51,341 nt of DNA from assembly GCA_018002295.1 (NCBI GenBank), contig JAGNGI010000001.1, forward strand, positions 1-51,341. The letters are read 5' to 3'. Within the stretch, counting starts at the first letter, position 1. The number at the start of each line of letters is the position of its first letter. Made by a program: the position numbers and the translations under genes. Positions 41,765 to 50,906 of this stretch are shown in pieces. The notes beneath the pieces are model-generated. The model ran no database searches and was not told the DNA's origin. It worked only from the letters and a program-made list of their open reading frames with translations. Origin of the DNA: Fidelibacterota bacterium. Lineage in GTDB: Bacteria; Fidelibacterota; UBA2242.

Positions 41765-43157
41765 TGATATAGACGTCCTTCATCTTTAAGCCTTCCACAT
41801 TTTTAATAATGTTGGGCTTTTTTACACCGTTAAAACGACAATTACTAAGTTGCACATTAGATATAGGCGACCTTTCATAACCTTGTAAAAATAAAGCATA
41901 ATCGCTTGCCTGGCTGGTTACATTTTCGACGTAAATGTTACGGACAATCGGCGTATGCTGACCAACGTCTCCTTCGGCATAGTAGAAGTAAATTCGAATA
42001 ACCGCGTCACTGACAACCCCGACAGTGACGTTGCGCATGTAGATATTCTCAACGATTCCACCCCGCAGGGAATTGGTTTTAATCCGCAAAGCTCGATCCA
42101 GGTTAGGACTATCCATAATACAATCTTCCGCAAAGACATTCCGGACGTTGCCCGACATTTCACTGCCGATTACTACACCACCATGCCCGTCTTTCATTCG
42201 ACAGTCTTGAATAATGATATTTTCGCTCGGGGCTTTGAGACGTCGTCCGTCGCCATTGCGTCCGGATTTTATGGCGATACAATCATCGCCAGTATCGAAA
42301 TAACAGTCTTTGATCAAGACATTGCGGCAACTTTCGGGATCACAGCCATCGTTATTAGGACCGTGGCTGATGACGGTAACTTTTTTGACGGTTACGTTTT
42401 CACACAGCACTGGATGAATTTCCCACATAGGTGATTGCTTAAGCGTAACGCCTTCAATCAGAATATTTTTACACTTATAAAACTGGATAAAATTCGGCCG
42501 TAAATAATGGCCTTCACCGAAGATACGTTCTTTTACCGGTACATTTTTATCTGCCATTTCCATCAATAAATCACGGTCTTTTTCCTGATTCGGCATTCCT
42601 TCTTTCCAGCCGAATTTCTTGTTCATCACCCAATTCCACCAGGTTTCATTATCAGCCTGACCATCAATGGTACCCGATCCGGTGACAGCCAGATTCTCTT
42701 GCTCATAGGCATAGATAAAAGGCGAATAATTCAGACATTCCACCCCTTCAAATCGGGTAAATACGACCGGCAAATATTGATGTATGTCTCGGCTGAATAG
42801 AATATTTCCTTCACCGGTAATATGCAGATTGACATTACTTTTCAGATGAATAGCACCCGTCAGAAATTTACCGGACGGTACGACGACGCGTCCGCCTCCG
42901 GCTTTATGACAGGCATCAATTGCCTTAGCGAAAGCCTGAGTGCAATCGAATTGACCATCACCGATAGCGCCGTAATCAGTGATGTTGAAATCTTTGGCAT
43001 TGAATTCGGGGGGAACGATTTTTTCCAGAATTGCTGGTACTTGATTCCAACCCGATTCGGGAGTTTGAGCAATTCCCCAGGTACAAATCATTCCCAACAG
43101 AATGATAATTGTCAGATTCAGACGTAGATGGCGATGAACAGGCGATAATTTTTTCAT
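41748..43157 (-). CDS. polygalacturonase-type glycoside hydrolase GH28
   Basis: A 469-residue exported enzyme (signal LTIIILLGMICTWGIA). FNITDYGAIGDGQFDCTQAFAKAI begins the beta-helix. The GH28 catalytic set is complete: GPNNDGCDPES (first Asp), DTGDDCIAIKSG (two Asp), DGHGGVVIGSEMSG (His) and RALRIKT (Arg-x-Lys). It hydrolyses galacturonan or rhamnogalacturonan, probably from the ends, given the length and the absence of other domains; this is an inference. It overlaps the pectate lyase gene. Confidence 0.92.
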   Translation of the reverse strand: MKKLSPVHRHLRLNLTIIILLGMICTWGIAQTPESGWNQVPAILEKIVPPEFNAKDFNITDYGAIGDGQFDCTQAFAKAIDACHKAGGGRVVVPSGKFLTGAIHLKSNVNLHITGEGNILFSRDIHQYLPVVFTRFEGVECLNYSPFIYAYEQENLAVTGSGTIDGQADNETWWNWVMNKKFGWKEGMPNQEKDRDLLMEMADKNVPVKERIFGEGHYLRPNFIQFYKCKNILIEGVTLKQSPMWEIHPVLCENVTVKKVTVISHGPNNDGCDPESCRNVLIKDCYFDTGDDCIAIKSGRNGDGRRLKAPSENIIIQDCRMKDGHGGVVIGSEMSGNVRNVFAEDCIMDSPNLDRALRIKTNSLRGGIVENIYMRNVTVGVVSDAVIRIYFYYAEGDVGQHTPIVRNIYVENVTSQASDYALFLQGYERSPISNVQLSNCRFNGVKKPNIIKNVEGLKMKDVYINGELQ

Positions 43158-43195
43158 TTTGTACTAGTTACACTTTCATTTATTTATTCAAATAA

Positions 43196-44425
43196 TTATT
43201 TCCACTTTTCATCCAGCATTTCCATTTCCAGACTTGCCAGAATAAATGGCCCGACGGCTTTGGGATCGTTGCGCGCAGTTTTGGCGCTCACATAATAATC
43301 GTAAGAACCGTCACGGTAAGGTTTACCGCCCAGCCCAGCTACTGCGCAAGCTTGGTTGATATTGACCAGTCCGGCGGAATCCACTTCGATAAACTGATTC
43401 AAAATGCCGGAATATCCTTTCTTAACTGCATCAAGGTAAACCGGATCAAGATAGCCGAGCCGAACGCCTTTGGCTAAGGAATAGACAAACATACAGGACG
43501 CCGAGGATTCCAAATAATTACCTGGCTGGCCACCTTTATCCAGAACTTGATACCAAACGCCGGTTGTCGGATCCTGCACTTTAACAACAGCATCCGCTAA
43601 TCGCTTTAAAATAGCGATGATTTCTGGTCGCCCATGATGATCAGCGGGTAAAAAATCGAGCACATCAACCAGCGCCATAGCGTACCAGCCCATCGCGCGT
43701 CCCCAAAAATTGGGAGAACAACCGGTTTCTGGATTAGCCCAGGCTTGCTGACCACTCTCGTCCCAGCCATGGTAGAGCAAACCGGTTTGTGGATCGCGCG
43801 TTTTTTCTTCGATTAAAATAAATTGCTTGATGACATCATCAAATAATGCCGGCTCATTAAAGACCACCGCATATTGAGCTAAAAAAGGTCCTGCCATATA
43901 TAAACCGTCCAGCCACATTTGATGCGGATAGATTTTCTTATGCCAGAAACCACCTTCTTTGGTACGCGGATGAGTCGTCATTTGTTGCCGCAAATTCATC
44001 AGTGCCTTTTGGTATTTGACCTTGCCGGTTTCGGCATAGAGCCGAAAAAGGGGTTTACCAGCATTGATCCGGTCAAGGTTATACTCTTCTGGACGGTAAG
44101 TTAAAATGCGGCCGCTATCGTCAATAAAATATTCATAATAGGACTCGACATACTGGAAATATTTTTGTTCACCGGTTTTTTCCCAAACATCCAGAATGGA
44201 TTTCATAACCAGTCCGTAAGTATACTCCCATTTAGGTTCGTCTGGACTTTCGAGCAACCATGGTTGCGGATGCCGCTGGATAACCGATTCCGCCATCCGC
44301 ACCGACCAGGTTGAGGTTGGTTTAATTTCTTGATTCAATGCCGCTCTTCCAATCAGCGGGATAAAGGCGATCAGAATCAAGCCCGACAAATAAAATTTTT
44401 TCTTATGGTTATCTTTAGCCTTCAT
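43196..44425 (-). CDS. unsaturated (rhamno)galacturonyl hydrolase GH105
   Basis: A 409-residue enzyme with an N-terminal hydrophobic signal (FYLSGLILIAFIPLIGRAAL), so probably periplasmic. GH105 removes the unsaturated uronic acid left by pectate or rhamnogalacturonan lyases. Motifs of the (alpha/alpha)6 barrel: WEYTYGLVMKSILDVWEKTG, the catalytic aspartate in YPHQMWLDGLYMAGPFLAQ, GLLYHGWDESGQQAWANPETG, FWGRAMGWYAMALVDVLDFLP and NYLESSASCMFVYSLAKG. All are intact. It works directly after the PL1 enzyme of the same cluster. Confidence 0.93.
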   Translation of the reverse strand: MKAKDNHKKKFYLSGLILIAFIPLIGRAALNQEIKPTSTWSVRMAESVIQRHPQPWLLESPDEPKWEYTYGLVMKSILDVWEKTGEQKYFQYVESYYEYFIDDSGRILTYRPEEYNLDRINAGKPLFRLYAETGKVKYQKALMNLRQQMTTHPRTKEGGFWHKKIYPHQMWLDGLYMAGPFLAQYAVVFNEPALFDDVIKQFILIEEKTRDPQTGLLYHGWDESGQQAWANPETGCSPNFWGRAMGWYAMALVDVLDFLPADHHGRPEIIAILKRLADAVVKVQDPTTGVWYQVLDKGGQPGNYLESSASCMFVYSLAKGVRLGYLDPVYLDAVKKGYSGILNQFIEVDSAGLVNINQACAVAGLGGKPYRDGSYDYYVSAKTARNDPKAVGPFILASLEMEMLDEKWK

Positions 44426-44440
44426 ATTTACTCAATTGGT

Positions 44441-44480
44441 AAAAATATGGGTTGGGAGGACATTACATCCTCCCAACCCA
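44441..44480 (-). terminator. rho-independent terminator after the beta-helix gene
   Basis: TGGGTTGGGAGGA (44448-44460) and TCCTCCCAACCCA (44468-44480) form a perfect 13 bp GC-rich stem with a 7-base loop. On the minus strand the stem is followed by ATATTTTT. It lies about 33 bases after the stop of the 44513-47533 gene and 16 bases before the GH105 start. It should limit read-through from the receptor and beta-helix genes into the enzyme genes. Confidence 0.85.
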
Positions 44481-44512
44481 TTACCCATTTCAGATTAATA
44501 TTCTAATAGAAA

Positions 44513-47500
44513 TCACTTCAACAACATCATCTTACGAACATTAACCTGACCAGCACATTCCAGTTTATAAAAATACATACCACCGGCTAAATGACTGGCA
44601 TCAAAAGTAACTCGATAAGAACCAGCCGGTAAGTGTTTGGCTACCGGTTTGTCCACCATCTGTCCCAACAAGTTATAGATCGTTAGAGTCGTATAACCGG
44701 ATTTATCCAGATCAAATGCAATCTGAGTAGTCGGGTTGAACGGATTCGGATAGTTCTGCTTGAGCATAAATTTTGACGCTTTTGTAGAGGTATATTCAGC
44801 AATAGCCGCATCTTCACCTTTCAACCATTTAGCTTTCAAAATAGGATACCAGTTAAGATCACCAACTGGGTATCCCTTATCAGCACCAGTATAAGCTGGA
44901 GATGAGCTCGAGTAAGTCGCATCGAGGGTATCGCGATAGTATTCCAGTAACCGGCGATCATAATCATCACGCTCTACTACAAATAAGTCCGAAGGCGTAT
45001 TCTTAGTCTTATTGCCTCCTGTCGGGCTCTCATACCAGCGCATCATGTTGGTCATTAACCGCGGCGTGTTGCCTAACGCTATATTAGTCTGCGTAAATGC
45101 CTGCGATGCACCCGAACCTAACTTACCATATATATGATCCGATAACGGCGAGCCCGGCCCAAAATTAAAATCATTCAAAAATGCCCAGCCAGAATCACTT
45201 ATCGCCCAATAATTCTTCGATACCGTCCACTGGGTCGTATCATTCGGCGTCGAGAATATCCATGTTATCTTGTTATTACCGTTCGGATAGGTCTCTCCTG
45301 TGTTAGCCCATTCCGCCGCTCGTGTCGCATCCGTCGAGTCCTCACCTAATGCAAAAGCATCCATAAATAAATTATTCGTGATTATTATCTCCGGCCCTAC
45401 ATTGCCAAGCGATAATAAACCATGATAGCCCATCCCATTGATAAAGGTATTATGGTCTATCAAGCCATACATTATCGGACCCTTCGTCGGATCCGTCGTA
45501 TAATGTCGTACCGCACGATCCTGATAATTCACAAATGTATTATTGACCAATATCAACGAATCAACTCGTACATCTCGCAAATCCAAGCCCTTACCAGCAC
45601 CTAAATTCGAGGTCGTCAATGCTCCCATATTCGCAAATATCGTGTTCGTCACCTTTACCTTAAATACATTCTGATTAGTACGAATATGATTACCATTGGT
45701 ATTAGACAATATAGCTCCATCTATGACTATCGAACCTCCCGCGGCTGAGGTGCTGATCAAACCACCCTGTACTCCGCTAACCCGTTCAGGCTCCCATTCA
45801 TAATAACCAGCTATACAAATATCTTTCAACTCAATATTACCACCATTCAATGTCACAAACCAGCCCGGCGGCCGCGTCGGCGAAGAACCTGTGCCTGTCT
45901 CCCACAAATATACAATCGGCTTCTTGCCTGTGCCTTCCTGTGCTCTCAAACGTAAGGTCGCACCAGGCGGCACCGTGAAGGTAGCGTTGGCAAAATAGTA
46001 TTCATCTCTTTTAAGCTCATATACATGATTTGCCAATAATCCACCCGAGGCTAATGTATCAGCCTTTATCTGATTTTGCAGAAATGTGGCTTCACTTTCA
46101 CCATCATACGGCTCCAAGATTACTACGACTTCTGTAGGCTGGATAATAACGCCCTGTTCCCATTGAGCTTTTAATTCGGGAAACCAATTTAGGTCACCCA
46201 CAGGATAATTATTATCGGCTCCTACAAAGGCAGAATGAGTCTCAGGATAGGATGCATCCAAGGTATCGCGGTAGTATTCCAGTAACCGGCGATCATAATC
46301 ATCCCGCTCCACTACAAATAAGTCCGAAGGCGTATTCTTAGTCTTATTGCCTCCTGTCGGGCTCTCATACCAGCGCATCATGTTGGTCATTAACCGCGGC
46401 GTGTTGCCTAACGCTATATTAGTCTGCGTAAATGCCTGCGATGCACCCGAACCTAACTTACCATATATATGATCCGATAACGGCGAGCCCGGCCCAAAAT
46501 TAAAATCATTCAAAAATGCCCAGCCAGAATCACTTATCGCCCAATAATTCTTCGATACCGTCCACTGGGTCGTATCATTCGGCGTCGAGAATATCCATGT
46601 TATCTTGTTATTACCGTTCGGATAGGTCTCTCCTGTGTTAGCCCATTCCGCCGCTCGTGTCGCATCCGTCGAGTCCTCACCTAATGCAAAAGCATCCATA
46701 AATAAATTATTCGTGATTATTATCTCCGGCCCTACATTGCCAAGCGATAATAAACCATGATAGCCCATCCCATTGATAAAGGTATTATGGTCTATCAAGC
46801 CATACATTATCGGACCCTTCGTCGGATCCGTCGTATAATGTCGTACCGCACGATCCTGATAATTCACAAATGTATTATTGACCAATATCAACGAATCAAC
46901 TCGTACATCTCGCAAATCCAAGCCCTTACCAGCACCTAAATTCGAGGTCGTCAATGCTCCCATATTCGCAAATATCGTGTTCGTCACCTTTACCTTAAAT
47001 ACATTCTGATTAGTACGAATATGATTACCATTGGTATTAGACAATATAGCTCCATCTATGACTATCGAACCTCCCGCGGCTGAGGTGCTGATCAAACCAC
47101 CCTGTACTCCGCTAACCCGTTCAGGCTCCCATTCATAATAACCAGCTATACAAATATCTTTCAACTCAATATTACCACCATTCAATGTCACAAACCAGCC
47201 CGGCGGCCGCGTCGGCGAAGAACCTGTGCCTGTCTCCCACAAATATACAATCGGCTTCTTGCCTGTGCCTTCCTGTGCTCTCAAACGTAAGGTCGCACCA
47301 GGCGGCACCGTGAAGGTAGCATTGGCATAATAGTATCCATCTCTTTGCAGTTCATATACATGATTTGCCAATAATCCACCCGAGGCTAATGTATCAGCCT
47401 TTATCTGATTTTGCAGAAATGTGGCTTCCGAACCATCATACGGTACTAACGTAACAATGACATCCTGTCCATACAGTCCTGCAAATAACAGAAAAGTAAT

Positions 47501-47533
47501 GATAACAATTGCCCCAATTTTTTCCTTTAACAT
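44513..47533 (-). CDS. secreted duplicated beta-helix protein with type IX sorting domain
   Basis: The start at ATG 47533 is favoured by AAAGGAG six bases upstream; an ATG 15 bases earlier overlaps this site. The 1006-residue product has a signal peptide (KIGAIVIITFLLFAGLYG), two consecutive copies of a 445-residue right-handed beta-helix module, and a sorting domain (FMLKQNYPNPFNPTTQIAF ... KMMLLK). Each module runs from DVIVTLVPYDG or VVVILEPYDG through the helix turns (GLIDHNTFINGMGYHG, NVGPEIIITNNLFMDAF) to YPVGDLNWFPELKAQW. It resembles the pectate-lyase-like folds of pectin loci, but I see no catalytic set, so it may be a binding protein or a divergent lyase. About 1 kb of the two modules is identical in DNA. 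Confidence 0.82.
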   Translation of the reverse strand: MLKEKIGAIVIITFLLFAGLYGQDVIVTLVPYDGSEATFLQNQIKADTLASGGLLANHVYELQRDGYYYANATFTVPPGATLRLRAQEGTGKKPIVYLWETGTGSSPTRPPGWFVTLNGGNIELKDICIAGYYEWEPERVSGVQGGLISTSAAGGSIVIDGAILSNTNGNHIRTNQNVFKVKVTNTIFANMGALTTSNLGAGKGLDLRDVRVDSLILVNNTFVNYQDRAVRHYTTDPTKGPIMYGLIDHNTFINGMGYHGLLSLGNVGPEIIITNNLFMDAFALGEDSTDATRAAEWANTGETYPNGNNKITWIFSTPNDTTQWTVSKNYWAISDSGWAFLNDFNFGPGSPLSDHIYGKLGSGASQAFTQTNIALGNTPRLMTNMMRWYESPTGGNKTKNTPSDLFVVERDDYDRRLLEYYRDTLDASYPETHSAFVGADNNYPVGDLNWFPELKAQWEQGVIIQPTEVVVILEPYDGESEATFLQNQIKADTLASGGLLANHVYELKRDEYYFANATFTVPPGATLRLRAQEGTGKKPIVYLWETGTGSSPTRPPGWFVTLNGGNIELKDICIAGYYEWEPERVSGVQGGLISTSAAGGSIVIDGAILSNTNGNHIRTNQNVFKVKVTNTIFANMGALTTSNLGAGKGLDLRDVRVDSLILVNNTFVNYQDRAVRHYTTDPTKGPIMYGLIDHNTFINGMGYHGLLSLGNVGPEIIITNNLFMDAFALGEDSTDATRAAEWANTGETYPNGNNKITWIFSTPNDTTQWTVSKNYWAISDSGWAFLNDFNFGPGSPLSDHIYGKLGSGASQAFTQTNIALGNTPRLMTNMMRWYESPTGGNKTKNTPSDLFVVERDDYDRRLLEYYRDTLDATYSSSSPAYTGADKGYPVGDLNWYPILKAKWLKGEDAAIAEYTSTKASKFMLKQNYPNPFNPTTQIAFDLDKSGYTTLTIYNLLGQMVDKPVAKHLPAGSYRVTFDASHLAGGMYFYKLECAGQVNVRKMMLLK
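44976..45985. repeat. 1010 bp direct repeat, copy 1 (C-terminal module)
   Basis: No mismatch seen by eye against 46311-47320; the offset is 1335 bp, a multiple of three, so the frame is kept. Outside this core the two modules still align but with scattered substitutions (for example 44920-44975 and 45986-46110). Confidence 0.9.
46311..47320. repeat. 1010 bp direct repeat, copy 2 (N-terminal module)
   Basis: Partner of 44976-45985. The identity includes third codon positions throughout, so the two copies were recently duplicated or homogenised. Confidence 0.9.
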
Positions 47534-47641
47534 AATTTCTCCTTTCATGCTAATTTTTTCGCTTTAATAGATCAATAATTAACTCTTTACTTTTGATTAC
47601 AACCTCCTTTCTAATAAAAATATTTTCCGGTTTCATTGCTA

Positions 47642-50600
47642 TCAAAGTTTTATGTTAATACCAAAATCGGCAGTTATTCCGTACCTTTCACTATTTCTAA
47701 ACAATTTCCGATCATATACTCTATTATAGATTGAACTGCCTTCTTCAATATCGGTTAAATTGGATACATTAAGGAATACCGAAATATTATCATTTAATCC
47801 CTGTTTCAGGGTCAGGTCTACGCGCGTAAATGGATTATTCACCCGATCACTTAAACCAGAAGCGGAATAGGAAATATTATATTCCCCCTGATGGAAAACC
47901 GAAATTCTTCCCGAAAACCTCTTTATATCATAACCCAAAGCAACGTTACCAAAGAATTCCGGCATCCCCTCTAATTTTTGCTTTCTTTCTGTAAGCACAT
48001 AGAATTTCTTATAGGTTGCCGGTGCAGGCCCTGGCGGATCATAATAGACTGAATCAATTTTTGAAGCCCAGATATAGGCTTCTGAACGTACCACAGAAGC
48101 ATTATAGCTTAATACAAAATATTTAAGAAATCCGGGTAGATGAGTAAAATTAATCTGATGCTCGAATTCAAATCCCCATACTTTGGTCGGTTTAGGCGAA
48201 TTATAAGGAAGCGTCAAATTATAAGCCGCTGAGCCCATTTGACTTGACCATTTTATCCCAAAGCGTTGCATAAGGGTATCTTGATAGACTCCTTGATCAT
48301 CTTTCACCGCTGTCGTATTGAAATTATTCAGCATGTGAAACATATCTTCGATTTCTTTATAATAGGCCGAAACCGAAATTAATCCAATAGCATCGCCAAA
48401 AAATGATGTGTTAATCTCATAATTCCATGCTTGGGCGGTCTTCAAATTTGGATTGCCAACATAAACTTGTAAGCTAGTCCCAACCTCAGCCGGACGACCG
48501 GCTATATATCTTTCCAGACGCATATTAAAATCAGGCCGAGCAAGAGCTTTATATGCGGCTAACCGTAATTTCATAAAACTGAATGGCGAAATTGCCAGAT
48601 TAAAATTTGGCAACCAAACAGTTTGGGAACTACTGGAAGTGGTATCGAGAATCGAGTTGGCTGGCACAGGAAAACCCGACACCATATTAGGCATATAACA
48701 GGAGATATAATCATTATCTTCATTTTCTACCCGAACACCGGCAATAAAAGTTACCGCTTGACCAATATTTAAAGTATTCATTAGGTAACCGGCACTGACC
48801 CTTTCGGTAATATCATAATCATCATATTTTATCAATGGATTAGTCCATACTTCATCTATATTGCCAGTGACATCAACCCCATATCGGTTTAGATACCACC
48901 ACTGCCGCATCCTATCTCTATCAATCAATGGATCTAATGCATAAGAATCATAAATATTTCTTGATTCGTGGCTACTATAGAATTCTGAAATAGGAATAAA
49001 GAGAACCTCTTTATTGTACCATTCTTCAAAATAAGTACCGGAGAAATCTTTTTCTCTAATCGTACCATCGGGCAGTTTTTCATACTTTTGCCATTTACCA
49101 AGATAATATGGGGTAAAATATTCACTTCTTACATTTGATCTGTCCTTTATTTTATACTTACCGCCGAATTTAAATTGACCTGAAAAAGTCTGTGCAAAAG
49201 AATACTGCCGATCAATATTCAAATATAATGTTCGTTCTTTATCATAATTATGTTGCGGACGATAATACACCCAGTATAAATTAGCTGCCGAAAAATCGTT
49301 GACCGCATAATCAATTAATTGCTTAGGATTAGATTGAACTTTTGGTGAAGGATTCATTCCATTAGGCTCGACAAAATATGCTTCATAATCGAAGGTATGA
49401 CGCGATTCCGATTCACTAAAAGATAAGCCCCAATTTATCCCAAAGTTGAATAGTTTATTATCACCGTGAATAGAACTGCTAAAAGTCTTTATTTCTTGTT
49501 CGCGATCTCGATAATCATATTCCGGATTACCAGACTGATCGCCCCCTCCATTGGAAGGATAATCCCTTGAATACCAGAAATAATCCCGTTTGGTTCTTCC
49601 AAAAACATTATTAAAACGTATCGAGCCTTCGTCCGGTGTATTAATATCGAGCAAAAGGCTAAATCCATCCCTTTTCCTAATTTCATCAGTAAACTCAAGT
49701 ATAAAATCATCAATAAAATAACCTGCGTCGGACTGTGTCGGATTCTGATTGTAGTCTAAGGTGATTCTCTCATTGCTCCTGATGCGCTTTTCCATATTAC
49801 CGGTCATCTGCACGCCCAGAATATTGTTAATAAACCTTTCACCATATTGAACAGATAAATCATATTGATTAGCCGACTTCATCAAATCGTTATAAATACC
49901 TTTAAAATCTACTTTTACCTTGCGAGCAATCGGTGCTTTTTTAGTAACAAGATTAATGGTTCCCGCTAAGGCATCCCCGTCTTTGTCCGGAGTTATAGCT
50001 TTGTATAATTCAATGCCTGCCAATGTACTCTGTGATAAGGTGCTTAAATCAACCCCTCTACTTGTTTCGTCGGTAGGTGGAATTTTGATTCCATCAATGG
50101 TAATGTTTGTAAATTTATCTTCCAAACCACGTAAAATAACTTTATTGGCTTCGCCTCCAGATCGTAGAACCGAAACGCCCGGTAATCTGCCAATAGCCTC
50201 GGCGGCATTGGCGTCGGGTAATTCCTGAATCTTTTCCTCCGATACGACGTTGATGATTGTCGCCGATGTAATCTGCTGATTAATGGCTGCCGCTTGGCCT
50301 ATTGCTTGTCCCCGAACGATTACTTCCTGCCCCCGAATCACATCGGGGCTCAATTTCACGTCCTGGATAACCGTCCCGTCTTCGGGTACTACAACGTTGT
50401 ATTCCTTATTCTTATAACCGATATATGTAACTCGTAATACATAATTGCCAGATGGCACCGACTCGATGCGATAATTACCCTCGATATCCGTGGCACTCCC
50501 CAGAGCCGTTCCTACCAGAAATACATTGGCTCCGACCAAAGTTTTAGATGTCAGCGAATCCGTAACAACTCCGCGAACTGTACTGGCGGGACTGGCAATA

Positions 50601-50668
50601 CTTTTCATCGTAAGAATAATTACCCCTACAATTAACCATTCCTTTTTAAATATTTTGGCTTTCCCCAT
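47642..50668 (-). CDS. TonB-dependent receptor of the pectin locus
   Basis: A 1008-residue outer-membrane importer. A signal (WLIVGVIILTMKSIASPAS) is followed by a carboxypeptidase-regulatory-like domain (VRGVVTDSLTSKTLVGANVFLVGT, residues about 31-110). The plug comes next (ELPDANAAEAIGRLPGVSVLRSGGEANKVILRGLE, then GIELYKAITPDKDGDALAGTINLVTKK). The rest is a 22-strand-type barrel ending in YGITADFGINIKL. AGAGGTGA lies 7 bases before the ATG. The form is that of TonB receptors that work without SusD; no SusD gene is in the window. It is the first gene of the minus-strand pectin cluster and probably imports oligogalacturonides using the proton gradient through TonB. Confidence 0.92.
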   Translation of the reverse strand: MGKAKIFKKEWLIVGVIILTMKSIASPASTVRGVVTDSLTSKTLVGANVFLVGTALGSATDIEGNYRIESVPSGNYVLRVTYIGYKNKEYNVVVPEDGTVIQDVKLSPDVIRGQEVIVRGQAIGQAAAINQQITSATIINVVSEEKIQELPDANAAEAIGRLPGVSVLRSGGEANKVILRGLEDKFTNITIDGIKIPPTDETSRGVDLSTLSQSTLAGIELYKAITPDKDGDALAGTINLVTKKAPIARKVKVDFKGIYNDLMKSANQYDLSVQYGERFINNILGVQMTGNMEKRIRSNERITLDYNQNPTQSDAGYFIDDFILEFTDEIRKRDGFSLLLDINTPDEGSIRFNNVFGRTKRDYFWYSRDYPSNGGGDQSGNPEYDYRDREQEIKTFSSSIHGDNKLFNFGINWGLSFSESESRHTFDYEAYFVEPNGMNPSPKVQSNPKQLIDYAVNDFSAANLYWVYYRPQHNYDKERTLYLNIDRQYSFAQTFSGQFKFGGKYKIKDRSNVRSEYFTPYYLGKWQKYEKLPDGTIREKDFSGTYFEEWYNKEVLFIPISEFYSSHESRNIYDSYALDPLIDRDRMRQWWYLNRYGVDVTGNIDEVWTNPLIKYDDYDITERVSAGYLMNTLNIGQAVTFIAGVRVENEDNDYISCYMPNMVSGFPVPANSILDTTSSSSQTVWLPNFNLAISPFSFMKLRLAAYKALARPDFNMRLERYIAGRPAEVGTSLQVYVGNPNLKTAQAWNYEINTSFFGDAIGLISVSAYYKEIEDMFHMLNNFNTTAVKDDQGVYQDTLMQRFGIKWSSQMGSAAYNLTLPYNSPKPTKVWGFEFEHQINFTHLPGFLKYFVLSYNASVVRSEAYIWASKIDSVYYDPPGPAPATYKKFYVLTERKQKLEGMPEFFGNVALGYDIKRFSGRISVFHQGEYNISYSASGLSDRVNNPFTRVDLTLKQGLNDNISVFLNVSNLTDIEEGSSIYNRVYDRKLFRNSERYGITADFGINIKL

Positions 50669-50835
50669 AAAATTTCACCTCTTTTTTAATTGAGACTTAG
50701 CCGCTTGCTGAGAGTCTTTGGTTAATATCTCCCGGCAAATTCCAAAAATCCGATCTACTTTGTTCAAATCAAAAATCGCTTGAAATAGACGCATTATTTC
50801 ATTAACAATAAAGATAAAAACTGTGAATAACCTTT

Positions 50836-50850
50836 TTTAACATTGTTAAA
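50836..50850. promoter_or_regulatory. inverted repeat TTTAACA/TGTTAAA, candidate operator
   Basis: A perfect 15 bp inverted repeat with a T centre in the 238 bp region between the divergent receptor and regulator genes. Two more GTTAAA half-sites follow closer to the regulator start (within 50878-50899). The arrangement suits a binding site for a regulator of both genes. Confidence 0.45.
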
Positions 50851-50906
50851 CATGTCATACAACTTTTTCTTGGCTTTTGTTAAAAATATTGTTAAAGTAT
50901 CAATAG

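Noticed and set aside
45422-46939. Two identical 60-codon frames on the plus strand in the beta-helix gene
   Set aside because: They are antisense shadows of the duplicated 1010 bp block.
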